A DNA stretch of 23,251 bases from Spirochaetaceae bacterium. Lineage in GTDB: Bacteria > Spirochaetota > Spirochaetia > SZUA-6 > Bin103. Within the stretch, counting starts at the first letter, position 1; every line of letters begins with the position of its first letter. A model generated the notes under the pieces. That model did not search any database and was not told the DNA's origin. It saw only the letters and a program-made list of their open reading frames with translations. Positions 1 to 11,300 of this stretch are shown one piece after another. The DNA lies in the NCBI GenBank assembly GCA_026710565.1, contig JAPOQV010000657.1:1-23251 (forward strand), written 5' to 3'. The position numbers and the translations under genes were made by a program.

Positions 1-413
1 CCGAGCCCGGCGGCATCAGGAAGATGGTGGTAGCGTAATGCCGGTGACCAGTTTGGAGAGAAATGTAGTGCCACTCGCACATTTCATATCGGCTAACCTA
101 TTCACCTGTAGCAAGATAACTTGCAGCACGTTAAACTTGGGCTAGGAATGAACTGGTTCCGATGAGATCGATGAGCTATTTCTGTCACAGTTGAGCGAGT
201 TACGATCACGTAATATGAGTTCCATTGCAGGTCGCTAGGCGTTACGAAGAGGAAGTCCCCATCATAGAATTCAGGATTGTCGGTCGCCGGGGTTCTTCCA
301 GTTACGACCGCTCCAAGCTCATCAAGTCTCTTCGCGACCCACACCGGCACGTCAGACTTGGATCGATTCGAATGTCGGTCGTAAGGAGCGGAGTTGAATC
401 TCACGGACTTCAT
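1..413 (-). pseudogene. hsdS: Type I restriction specificity subunit HsdS, degraded and cut by window edge
   Basis: HsdS directs a type I restriction-modification complex to its target site through target-recognition domains. The ATG at 413 overlaps the stop of the upstream nuclease gene (ATGA). The first 90 or so residues read like a normal first recognition domain, with LGAVVTGRTP and FLFVTPSDLQWNSYY followed by HRSHRNQFIP. The frame then reads SPSLTCC and stops at 102. From memory of the family, SPSLT normally follows about 20 residues after the FIP motif, so an internal deletion is likely. In the next frame the family-like segment CASGTTFLSKLVTGITLPP appears and ends in a stop near 44. 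Removing one T there would restore a PPLP motif, the usual end of a recognition domain. The second domain would lie left of the window. I infer a decayed gene, with an assembly error as the alternative. Confidence 0.75.
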
Positions 414-1507
414 CCCTGGTCCTCCTCGGTTCCGCACAGCTCCTCCTCGATCTCTTCGATGGTCGGCAGGCTCCCCTTGAGACCGTCCGGAAGGATCTCG
501 ACCAGGCGGGTCTCCCAGTCCGCGACTCCGAGGGGTTTGGAAAGGTCGCGCAGGGCGTACTCCACGACCATCCGGTCCTTGCCCTTGCAGAGCAGCAGGC
601 CGATGGTGGGCGCGTCGTCGGGGTGGCGCATCAGGTCGTCCACGGCGGAGAGGTACAGGTTCATCTGGCCGACGAAGGCGGGACTGAACGGGACCGCCTT
701 GAGCTCGACGACGACGAAGCGGCGAAGTTGGAGGTGGTAGAAGAGCAGGTCCACGTGAAAGTCGCTGTCGCCGACCTCCAGGAGCACCTGCCGGCCGACG
801 AAGGCGAATCCGGCCCCCATCTCCAGCAGGAAGCGCTGGATATGGTCCACGAGACCTTGCTCCAGCTCCCGTTCCGTGCGCGGCTCGGCGGTGCCGAGGA
901 AGTCGAACAGATACGGGTCCTTGAACGCCTGCGTGGCCAGATCGGAGTCGGCCGGCGGCAGCGTCTGAGGGAAGTTGGTGAGGGCGCTGCCCTGGCGCTG
1001 GTGCAAGCCGCGCTCGATCTGTAGTGTCAGAACGCTTCGACTCCAGCCCTCTTCGCGGGTCCTTGCTACGTACCACAGCCGAGTCTGGCGATCGGATACC
1101 TTGTCCAGAAGAACGCAGTTGTGGAACCACGGGATTTGTGCAGCAGCCTGCTGCACAATTGCGCGGTCGGGCCAAGCCGCGGTGAAGGCGCGCATGTACT
1201 TGAGGTTGCGGGGCGAAAACCCCCGCATGTCCCGGAACGCCTCGCGGAGGTCGTGCGAAAGGCGGTCGATGGTCCCGGCGCCCCAGCCTTCCCGCTCCTG
1301 GCGGGCGAGGATCGCCTTGCCGATGTCCCAGTAGAGCAGCACCATCGCCTGGTTGGCGGCCAGCACGACGCGCACGCGTTCGGTGCGGATGCGCTGCTTG
1401 ATCTCACCGAGCAGGTCCGCGTAGTCAGCGGGCAACTCTCCCCTGCCCGGAGGTGCGGGGATCGAAGCGCCCGCGCGCCGGCGCCCCATGGACTTCCGTT
1501 CCGTCAC
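410..1507 (-). CDS. DUF1016/YhcG-type PDDEXK nuclease domain protein
   Basis: 365 residues. The N-terminal half (about 28-180) matches the DUF1016 N-terminal domain: YADLLGEIKQRI, LLYWDIGKAI, GFSPRNLKYMRAF, and a WFHN segment. The C-terminal half is a PDDEXK nuclease fold with HVDLLFY (Asp253) and VVVELKA (Glu268, Lys270), so the metal-binding residues look intact. I chose the GTG at 1507 because it overlaps the hsdM stop (GTGA) and gives the family N-terminus. The open frame extends upstream to 2002, but that part is arginine-rich shadow sequence over hsdM. Proteins of this family are often found beside type I restriction genes and are thought to be nucleases, but their exact role is unsettled. 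Here it sits between hsdM and hsdS, joined to both by 4-base overlaps, which implies translational coupling. Confidence 0.9.
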   Translation of the reverse strand: MTERKSMGRRRAGASIPAPPGRGELPADYADLLGEIKQRIRTERVRVVLAANQAMVLLYWDIGKAILARQEREGWGAGTIDRLSHDLREAFRDMRGFSPRNLKYMRAFTAAWPDRAIVQQAAAQIPWFHNCVLLDKVSDRQTRLWYVARTREEGWSRSVLTLQIERGLHQRQGSALTNFPQTLPPADSDLATQAFKDPYLFDFLGTAEPRTERELEQGLVDHIQRFLLEMGAGFAFVGRQVLLEVGDSDFHVDLLFYHLQLRRFVVVELKAVPFSPAFVGQMNLYLSAVDDLMRHPDDAPTIGLLLCKGKDRMVVEYALRDLSKPLGVADWETRLVEILPDGLKGSLPTIEEIEEELCGTEEDQG

Positions 1508-3528
1508 AGCCCCAGCGCCTGGAAGTTTCGCTTGATGGTCGCCGCGAGTCGGACCGACTCCGCGTTGAGCTCGTCGAGCTCGACGTGGATGTCCCGCATC
1601 GTCTGCTCGAAGTCGAAGTCCTCGTCTTCCTCCTCCGGCGCGACGCCGACGTAGCGTCCCGGCGTCAGGCTCCAATCGTTGGCGGCCAGCTCGTCGTGGC
1701 CGACCAGCTTCACCAGCCCTTCGACGTCGCGCAGTACCGCGTCCGGGAACCGCTCCTGAAGCCAGTGCGCCTGCCGGCAGAAGTAGCGCGGCGCCCCGAG
1801 ACGCTCGACCGCGTCGCTTCGCGCTTCGCCGACCGCCTTGAGCGGGTTGCCGCGGCCGTTCCTCCGACCCTCGGCCACTCGCGACAGCAGCCTGTGGAGA
1901 TGATCGGCCTGGCGGATCAGGTCGCGTCCCGCTTCCGCCAAGGGTTGGGCGCGTGCGGCGAACGCCGTGAGCCCGTCGTTGTCGCGGCCGGACGAGTCCC
2001 ACGCACCGCGGATGTCGCCCGCATCCGCCTCGAAGGCGTCCAGGTCATGGGCGAACGCCTCCCGCGCGCTCTCTAACTCCGTCAGGCTCTGGGAGAGGTC
2101 GTCGAAGAGTTCGCCAGGGGCACACTTGGCGGCGGCCTCGGCAAGCGCGGCGGCGAAGCGACGGGCGGGCGGCACGGCTTCGCCGGCTGCCTCGACCATG
2201 CGTTCGAGGTGCTGGGCCACGAGGACGAGGAAGCGTTCGTTCTGACCCCGATAGAGCCAGACGATGGCCGCGAGGTTCTTCTGCTGCTCGGGCGTGAAGT
2301 CGTAGATCTTGCGCGTCACCTTCCGGTGGACGTTGCGCGCGTCGATCATCAACACCTTCTCGCGCAGCTCGGCGGGCTTGGCCTTGTCGAGGAACCACAG
2401 CTCGCACGGCACCGTGCGCGTGTAGAAGAAGCCGGAGCGGATCGCAATCATCACGTCCAGGTGTCCGGCCTCGATCAACTTCCGGCGCACCTTCGCTTCC
2501 TCGCCGCCTGCCGACGACGCCTGCGAGGACATGACAAACCCGGCCCGGCCGGTGTCGTTCAGGTAGCTGTCGAAGTAGGAGATCCACAGGTAGTTGCCGT
2601 TGGAGACCTTGCCCTTCTTGTTCACCCCAGGAAGCGAATAGGGCAGACGTGGGTCGTTCTTGACCTTCTCCGCGTCCACCTCGTCGACGTTGAACGGCGG
2701 ATTGGCCATGACGAAGTCGCACTGGCCGAGCAGCTCGTGCGGGTCCTCGTAGTAGGTGATGGCCTTGTGGATGTTGCCTTCAAGGCCGTGGACGGCGAGG
2801 TTCATGTTGGCGAGGCGGATCGTCGTCGGGTTCTTCTCCATGCCGAAGAATGTCGCCCGTTCGGTCGGGTCGAGGTGCATGCGCTCGATGAAGTGCGCGC
2901 TCTGCACGAACATGCCGCCGGAGCCGCAGGCCGGGTCGAGCACGCGGCCGTGGTCCGGCTCGATGACGTTGACGATGGTCTGCACCAGCGCGACGGGCGT
3001 GAAGAACTCGCCGCCGTCATGCGCCTTCCGGTCGGCGAACTGGGTGAGGAAGTACTCGTAGATGCGGCCGAACACGTCGCCGTCCGCGCGCCTCAGGGCC
3101 GGGTCGTTGAAGGTGCGCAGAAGCTGGCCGAGCACGTCGTTGTCGAGCTCCTGGTACTCGGCCTTGGGCAGGGCGCCGCGCAGGGTCTGGTAGTCCCTCT
3201 CGATCTTCTCCATCGCATTGATGATCTCCTGCGCGCGGTCGGCGCCGTCAGGCAGGGAGACGAGATGCTCGAACTGCGCTTCCGGATCCAGGAAGATCGC
3301 GCCCTTCCGGGAGAAGTCCTCCTTGGTGAGTGCGCGTGGCTTGCCGCCTCGCTTCGGCAGCGACGGCTCGATCTCGGCCTTGACCTTGAGGAAGCGGCTG
3401 TAGGCGTGGCGCAGGAAGATCAGCCCCATGACGGGCAGGAAGTACTCGTTGTTCGCGAAGGGGGAGTTGGCCCGCAGTTGGTCCGCGCTGGACCAGAGCC
3501 TCTTCTCGATCTCGCCGATGTGTTCCAA
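1504..3528 (-). CDS. hsdM: Type I restriction-modification DNA methyltransferase subunit HsdM
   Basis: N6-adenine DNA methyltransferase subunit of a type I system; it methylates the target adenine as a complex with HsdS. Counting from the TTG at 3528 (674 residues), it shows the N-terminal helical domain (EIEKRLWSSADQLRANS), the lead-in EFFTP, the SAM-binding motif DPACGSGG (about 198-205) and the catalytic NPPF (about 276-279). A long C-terminal extension includes SLTPGRYVG. The start is uncertain. Family-like sequence already begins at about 3540 (DWNARLEH), yet no ATG or GTG lies between there and the glgP stop at 3564; only a CTG at 3567 or the TTG at 3528 is available. The frame stays open to a GTG at 3663 inside glgP, but that extension does not look like HsdM. 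No hsdR is in the window. Confidence 0.9.
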   Translation of the reverse strand: MEHIGEIEKRLWSSADQLRANSPFANNEYFLPVMGLIFLRHAYSRFLKVKAEIEPSLPKRGGKPRALTKEDFSRKGAIFLDPEAQFEHLVSLPDGADRAQEIINAMEKIERDYQTLRGALPKAEYQELDNDVLGQLLRTFNDPALRRADGDVFGRIYEYFLTQFADRKAHDGGEFFTPVALVQTIVNVIEPDHGRVLDPACGSGGMFVQSAHFIERMHLDPTERATFFGMEKNPTTIRLANMNLAVHGLEGNIHKAITYYEDPHELLGQCDFVMANPPFNVDEVDAEKVKNDPRLPYSLPGVNKKGKVSNGNYLWISYFDSYLNDTGRAGFVMSSQASSAGGEEAKVRRKLIEAGHLDVMIAIRSGFFYTRTVPCELWFLDKAKPAELREKVLMIDARNVHRKVTRKIYDFTPEQQKNLAAIVWLYRGQNERFLVLVAQHLERMVEAAGEAVPPARRFAAALAEAAAKCAPGELFDDLSQSLTELESAREAFAHDLDAFEADAGDIRGAWDSSGRDNDGLTAFAARAQPLAEAGRDLIRQADHLHRLLSRVAEGRRNGRGNPLKAVGEARSDAVERLGAPRYFCRQAHWLQERFPDAVLRDVEGLVKLVGHDELAANDWSLTPGRYVGVAPEEEDEDFDFEQTMRDIHVELDELNAESVRLAATIKRNFQALGL

Positions 3529-3563
3529 CCGTGCGTTCCAATCTGCCCGTGCGCTACCGGGCG

Positions 3564-6128
3564 TCAGCCCTGCAGGAACAGCCCAGGCACGAAGGGATGC
3601 GGCAAGGAGGGATGGTCGGGCATCACGCGCACCGTCGCGGCCACCCTCCCCGTCTTCCGGCACACGGAGCCGGCGCGGTAGACCGCCGTCTCCCCGTGCC
3701 GTTCGATCAGCTCCATCGGCGTGCTCTGCCCTTCGACGATCTCATCGTCGCCCGGCTGCAGGTCGATGCTGCCCGGCAGCGAGCCGTGATAGAGCGCCAC
3801 CCGCACGTCGGACGGCTCCAGTCCTCCCAGCCGCACCCGCGCGGTGACCGAGAGCGTGTCGCCCACTTCCAGGGTGGGCGGGCTTGCGGTGTCGAGCTGC
3901 TCGACCGCGACCCCCGGCCAGTGGTGGTGCAGCCGCTGCAGATGGCCTGCGAGATCTACCGCGTCCCGGTAGTCCGAGTCCCGTAGCCGGCGGGCGTGCG
4001 CCAGCGCCGGCTCGTAGAGCGTCTCGTGATACTCGGCGACCATGCGCTGCGCGCTGAAGTGCTCGCCGATCACGGTCATGGAACGCCGCATCTTGGCGAT
4101 CCACGCGCGCGGCAGGCCGTCGATGCCGCGGTCGTAGAACATCGGGATGACCATGTGCTCCAGCTCCGCGAACAAGGCGTCGGCCTCCAGCTCGTCCTGG
4201 ATGTTCTCGTCGCGATAGGTCTCGCCCGAACCGACGGCCCAGCCGATGTCCGGGCTGTACGCCTCGTCCCACCAGCCGTCCAGGGTGGACACCATCAGGG
4301 ATCCGTTGACGGACGCCTTCATGCCGCTCGTGCCACTGGCCTCGTGAGGCCGGCGCGGGATGTTGAGCCACACGTCGCAACCGGCGACCAGGTAGCGCGC
4401 CACGTTGATGTCGTAGTCGTCCAGGAAGACCATTCGGCTGCGCAGGTCGTGCTCGGTCGCGAACTGGACGATGCGCCGGATCATCTCCTTGCCCTGGTGA
4501 TCGTTGGGGTGCGATTTGCCGGCGAAGATGATCTGCACCGGCTGCTCCCTGCTGCTCAGCAAGCGCACCAGGCGCTCCGGTTGCCGAAAGAGCAGCCCCG
4601 GTCGCTTGTAGCCGGCGATGCGGCGCGCGAAGCCGATCGTCAGGGCATCCGGGCGCCGCGCGGCCTCGGCCGCGCGGGTGTCGGCCTCCGCGGCCCCTTC
4701 GCGCCGCATCTGCGCCACGATGCGCCGGCGGGCGAACCAGATCACCCGTTCGCGGCGCCGCTCGTGCGTCCGCCACAGCTCCTCGTCGGCGATGTTGTCC
4801 ACCTGCCGCCACACCGCCACCTCGGGCGCGTGCTTGGCCACCGCAGGACCCAGGTAGCGCACCAGCAGCTCCTGGACGTCATGCGAGATCCAGCTCCGCA
4901 GATGGACCCCGTTGGTGATGTGACGGATCGGCACCTCGTCCGCCGGCACTCCCGGCCACAGTCCGCGCCACATGCGGCGCGACACCTGTCCGTGCAGCTT
5001 GCTGACCCCGTTGCAATGGGCGGCCAGACGCAGGGCGAGCGGCGTGAGCCCGAACTGGCCGTGCGCGTCTCCGTCATGCCCGATGCGCCCCAGCGACAGG
5101 AACTCGTGCTCGTCCAGCCCCAGCGCGGAACGCAGCGCTTCCGCCTGGTCCAGGACCAGGTGCGGGTCGAACGTCTCGTTGCCGGCCGGTACCGGCGTGT
5201 GGGTCGTGAACACCGTGGTGCTCCACACCGCCTGCCGCGCTTCGAGGTAGCTCATGCCGTGCTCGTGCATGAGCGCGCGGACGCGCTCCAGGGACAGGAA
5301 GGCCGAGTGCCCCTCGTTCATGTGGGTCACCGCCACCGGGATCTCCAGCGCTCGCAGGGCGCGTATCCCGCCAATGCCCAGCAGAAGCTCCTGGCGCAGG
5401 CGCATGCGGCGGTCGGACACGTAAAGCCGACCGGTGACCTCGCGCGTCGACGGGTCGTTGGCGTCGATGTCGGTGTCGAGCAGGTACAGGGTCACGCGGC
5501 CCACGCGCACGCGCCAGATGCACGCGTGCGCCCGCTCCCCGCCCAGTTCCACGGTGACCGTCACCGGCTCTCCGTCTGCAGAAGTGCACAGGGCGAGAGG
5601 CATGTTGTAGAAGTCGTTGCCCGGATAGCTCTCGAGCTGGTGGCCGTCCATGGTGACGCGCTGGCGGAAGTAGCCGGTGCGGTACAGCAGCCCGACGCCG
5701 ACGACGGGCAGCCCAAGGTCGGAGCAGCTCTTCAGGTGGTCGCCGGCCAGGACGCCCAGACCCCCGGAGTAGATCGGCAGCGTGGCGTCCAGCCCGAACT
5801 CCATGGAGAAGTAGGCGACCACGGCGTCGCGGGGGCCGGAGTACCACGGATCCGCCTGCAGGTAGTCGTGGTAGTCGGCGACGACCCGGTCCATGTGCGC
5901 GAGGAACGCCTTGTCCTGCTCCATCTCCTGCAGGCGCTCCTGCGGCAGCTCGCTGAGCAGCCTCAGAGGGCTCTGCTGGGCCTGCTGCCACGCTTCGGCG
6001 CCGAACCGCATGAACAGGCGGATGGCATCGAAGTGCCAGGTGATCCAGAAGTCGTGGGCCAGCTCGGCCAGGGGCGCCAGGCGCTCCGGGAGATGGGGCT
6101 TTACGGTAAAGGTGAGTCGATTCGCCAT
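3564..6128 (-). CDS. glgP: Alpha-glucan (glycogen) phosphorylase
   Basis: Cytoplasmic PLP-dependent phosphorylase that releases glucose-1-phosphate from the ends of alpha-1,4-glucans. 854 residues from the ATG at 6128 (MANRLTFTV). The family's shorter alpha-glucan phosphorylase type is recognised by the N-terminal PLAELAHDFWITWH, YFSMEFGLDATLPIYSGGLG, HMNEGHSAF and TTHTPVPAGNETF motifs, and by the PLP-site segment RRPHEASGTSGMK with Lys604 as the probable Schiff-base lysine. The C-terminus (HPSLPHPFVPGLFLQG) looks complete. An open extension upstream of 6128 has no family character. It diverges from glgX across 113 bases. Downstream on the same strand hsdM follows with no terminator visible, so read-through into the restriction genes is possible. 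Confidence 0.94.
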   Translation of the reverse strand: MANRLTFTVKPHLPERLAPLAELAHDFWITWHFDAIRLFMRFGAEAWQQAQQSPLRLLSELPQERLQEMEQDKAFLAHMDRVVADYHDYLQADPWYSGPRDAVVAYFSMEFGLDATLPIYSGGLGVLAGDHLKSCSDLGLPVVGVGLLYRTGYFRQRVTMDGHQLESYPGNDFYNMPLALCTSADGEPVTVTVELGGERAHACIWRVRVGRVTLYLLDTDIDANDPSTREVTGRLYVSDRRMRLRQELLLGIGGIRALRALEIPVAVTHMNEGHSAFLSLERVRALMHEHGMSYLEARQAVWSTTVFTTHTPVPAGNETFDPHLVLDQAEALRSALGLDEHEFLSLGRIGHDGDAHGQFGLTPLALRLAAHCNGVSKLHGQVSRRMWRGLWPGVPADEVPIRHITNGVHLRSWISHDVQELLVRYLGPAVAKHAPEVAVWRQVDNIADEELWRTHERRRERVIWFARRRIVAQMRREGAAEADTRAAEAARRPDALTIGFARRIAGYKRPGLLFRQPERLVRLLSSREQPVQIIFAGKSHPNDHQGKEMIRRIVQFATEHDLRSRMVFLDDYDINVARYLVAGCDVWLNIPRRPHEASGTSGMKASVNGSLMVSTLDGWWDEAYSPDIGWAVGSGETYRDENIQDELEADALFAELEHMVIPMFYDRGIDGLPRAWIAKMRRSMTVIGEHFSAQRMVAEYHETLYEPALAHARRLRDSDYRDAVDLAGHLQRLHHHWPGVAVEQLDTASPPTLEVGDTLSVTARVRLGGLEPSDVRVALYHGSLPGSIDLQPGDDEIVEGQSTPMELIERHGETAVYRAGSVCRKTGRVAATVRVMPDHPSLPHPFVPGLFLQG

Positions 6129-6144
6129 TCGTGACCCTCGCAGC

Positions 6145-6167
6145 GGAACGGCTCCATAACCGTTTCC
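6145..6167. promoter_or_regulatory. Inverted repeat in the divergent glgP/glgX control region
   Basis: The 113-base gap between the glgP start (6128) and the glgX start (6242) must hold both promoters. Within it GGAACGG (6145-6151) faces CCGTTTCC (6160-6167), an inverted repeat with one extra T and an 8-base centre. It lies close to the glgP start and could be an operator or a weak hairpin in the glgP leader. I see no convincing -35/-10 pair on either strand. Confidence 0.3.
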
Positions 6168-6241
6168 AGGGTGCGTATTAGTGCCCGGAACGCGCTCTGC
6201 CGTCCACCGTCTGGCGCACCTGCCCCCGCCGGTGGTACCCA

Positions 6242-8296
<2,055 letters not shown>

Positions 8297-8354
8297 GCTG
8301 AATCGTGCACATGGCCATACAGCGAGCCAGGTCCCTGCCAAAGGCGGGGCTGGG

Positions 8355-8389
8355 CCAATAACCGGAGCCCGGTGGGCTCCGATTATTGG
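8355..8389. terminator. Bidirectional hairpin terminator between glgX and the GH13-GT5 gene
   Basis: CCAATAA (8355-8361) pairs with TTATTGG (8383-8389), and CGGAGCCC (8363-8370) pairs with GGGCTCCG (8374-8381) around a GGT loop, with one C/A mismatch between the two stems. The A/T-rich outer arms serve as the tail in either direction. The structure lies 58 bases past the glgX stop and overlaps the TAA stop (8383-8385) of the convergent minus-strand gene. Confidence 0.75.
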
Positions 8390-11300
8390 GGCGGGAGGTC
8401 GGCGGCCGGGATCGTCTCCTGCAGCGCGTGCAACTCCTCCAGGTAGCGCTGCGCTGCACCGTCCCAGTAGACGATGTTGCGCCGCGCGTTGTTGCGCGCA
8501 CGCCGGACCTGCGCCGCCGTGGCGTGGCGGAAGAACCACGTGCAGCGCGCCATCGCATCCATGAAGGCGTCCGCACGGTAGTCGCCGAACAGCACGCCGT
8601 AGCCGCTCACGGTCGATCCGCGGATTTGCAGCGGGGTCACCGTATCGCGCAGGCCGCCGGTGGCGTGCGCAACCACCAGGCAGCCGCAGCTCATCGCCTC
8701 GAGCTGTGAGATGCCACCGGGCTCGAATTGCGAGGGCATCAGGAACGCGTCGGCGGCCAGCAGCGGCAGGCTGATCTCCTGATAGCCGATGCGCGTGGCG
8801 ACCGCGCCCGGGTAGTACTCCATCAGGGCGTGCATGCCGGCGGCGAGCTCCTCGGCGCGGTGGTCGTTGGGCGCGATGGGACCGCCCAGGATCGCCTGCA
8901 CGCCGAGGTTGCGGAAGATCCCCTCGGAAGCCTCCAGCAGGAGCTGGAACCCCTTCTGGTCGCTGACCCGGTGGATCATCACGTACAGCACCTGGTCCGG
9001 GTCGACCGTGAGCCCGTACTCGAGCTGAGCCAGCAGCTTGGTGCGCATGCGGGTGACCTCGTCACGGCGGGTCTGGCTGCGGAAGCGCACGGCATCCGGG
9101 TTGTCGGCCAGCAGCTCCGGGAACCGGCGTTCGAGCTTGGCGCGCAGCAACGGATCCTCGGCGACGCGCGCGCGCAGCCGCGGGTACTGATGCTCCTCCA
9201 GTCCCGAGCGCGACAGGCGCTGCCGCACGCCGCGCCGGAACCCGCGGGCGATGCCGTTGTTGATGCCGATCACGTCCTCCAGCAGCGGCTCAAGGCCGTC
9301 GCAGTTCTGCTCGATCTGCTGAGCGTAGGAGGGACTCACGGTGAACACCCGGTCCGCGAAGCGGATGCCGGCGGCCATCAGGTTGAACAGGCCGTCGTCG
9401 CGCGGGTCCGTGAACTGCGCCGCGTGGCGGCCGGCCAGGTTGAACAGGCCGAACAGGTCGGCGCCGTCCTCGTAGCGCCCGTAGCAGTCGAAGTACTGCC
9501 AGCCGCCGTTGTGGATGACGTGCACGAAGCTGGTGGGCGCGAACAGCTCGGCGTAGTGCGGATCGGCGCGCACGATGCCCGTGAGCAGGCCGGCGGCCGC
9601 GTCGTTGGTGGCGACCACCAGCGGATCGAGATCGAACCGGACGATCACCTCCGCCGCGGCGCGCGCCAGGCCCAGGCGGCGGCGGATGCGCTCGTTGGAG
9701 CGATAGCCCCAGTACAGCCCGTCGAACAGCTCCTGGTGGTCCAGCAGGTAGTAGGTCACGCCGTCGACCTCGCCCGCGTGCACGCCCACCTCGTAGTGCT
9801 GGTCGCCGAGCTGGAAACTCACGTTCGTGCCGCTGTAGGTGATGCCGAACCGGTCGATCGCCGCCTGCATCTTCTCCACCGCGCGCGGCTCGCCCGCGCG
9901 ATACAGCGGCGTGATGACGTACAGCCGCTCCCCCAGGCGGGCCAGCTCGCGCGGCAGCTCGCAGGTCACGTTGGCCAGTCCGCCGCTCTTGGAGAACGGT
10001 TCCGCCTCCGCCGACACGAACACCATCGAGCGGCTGCGCAACTCGTCCAGGACCCGTGCCAGCAGCCGGGCTCGCCGCGTGCGGACCGTGCCGGAGGGGC
10101 GCAACCGGGAGAGCTCCCCGTCGCGGCCCAGGCCTCCCTCCCGGTGGGCGTGAAACAGCACCCGCTTCAGCCCCAGGACGACGGCGTCGTGCTCGGCGTC
10201 CTCGAAGAGCGGCAGCAGCTTGTCTTCCAGAAACCGGGCCAGACCGCCGCGCCGCGCCGCGGCACGGGTGACCTCCTGGTACGCGAACGAGGCGTCCAGC
10301 CGCTCGCGAGGCGGCGCATCCCGCAGGCGGTCGAACGAATCGCGCAGGAACCGCGGATACGCGGGATCGCCCGCTTCGCCGCCGTCGGCGATCCGGTCGA
10401 TGCGCAGCAGCTTCACCCGCTGCCGATAGCTCACAGCCGTGGCGAGCGTGGCGTTCCGCAGCTCCTCGCCGGTGTAGTGCGCATACCGCCGGGTGACCGG
10501 CGAATAGGTGGGGTCGGCCACCACGTAGCGCGCCACCGGATCGATCGAGTCAGCCGCGGCGCGCATGTCGACGCTCACCGTGGCGCTGTCCGTAGAGAAG
10601 CTGCACACGGCCAGCCACAGGCCCTCGGGAGCCGGCTTGATCACCGCCGCCACCTGGTGGTGGTCGGTGGGCACAAGCGTGCCGCGGCCCGGGTTGCGCC
10701 GGTGAAATGAATACACGTCGCGGAAGATGCGCTCCACGCTCCGGTCCGCCGCGCTGTCGAACCGGTTCCAGTCGACATAGATGTTGTCCGGGAACACCTT
10801 CCACGCCTCTCCCTCGGCGTTTCCCTCGAAGTCCATCACCACGTCGCTGAGAAACGACGTGAGCGTGAGCACGGGCCGCAGGTTGTCGCGCCCGAAGGTA
10901 TTGACCGGGCGGCGCTCGTCGTGGTTTCCGAACAACCCGATCAGCTCGGTGCCGGGCGGCAGGGCGCCCCGGTAATGCTGCTCATACAGGTGGTAGATCT
11001 CGCCGACCGAGGAGACCCCCTGTGCGATTCGCTCGCAGATCTTGAACAGCGCCGAGTTGTACGAAACGATGCCGACCCGGCTGAGGTACTGCTCGCGGCC
11101 CCAGTAGGCCTCGGCCAGGTGGAGGTAGAAGCGTTTCCCGGCCGCGTGCGCGGCCTGCTCCATCTCGCGCATCAGCAGATAGTGCAGCGGGCTGGCGATC
11201 AGGTCCCGGCATGCCGAATCGAAGAACCCGGTGCTGACGTAGTGGCCATCGACGCGTTCGTTGACCACGATCGTCCCCTCGACCTGCTCCTCGTCGGAAC

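Noticed and set aside
3529..3663. Upstream extension of hsdM to a GTG at 3663
   Set aside because: The first 39 or so residues do not resemble HsdM and lie over the glgP 3' end in another frame.
2209..3681. 490-codon plus-strand open frame opposite hsdM
   Set aside because: Shadow frame; hsdM motifs DPACGSGG and NPPF are on the minus strand.
3996..6134. 712-codon plus-strand open frame opposite glgP
   Set aside because: Composition typical of an antisense shadow; glgP on the minus strand is unambiguous.
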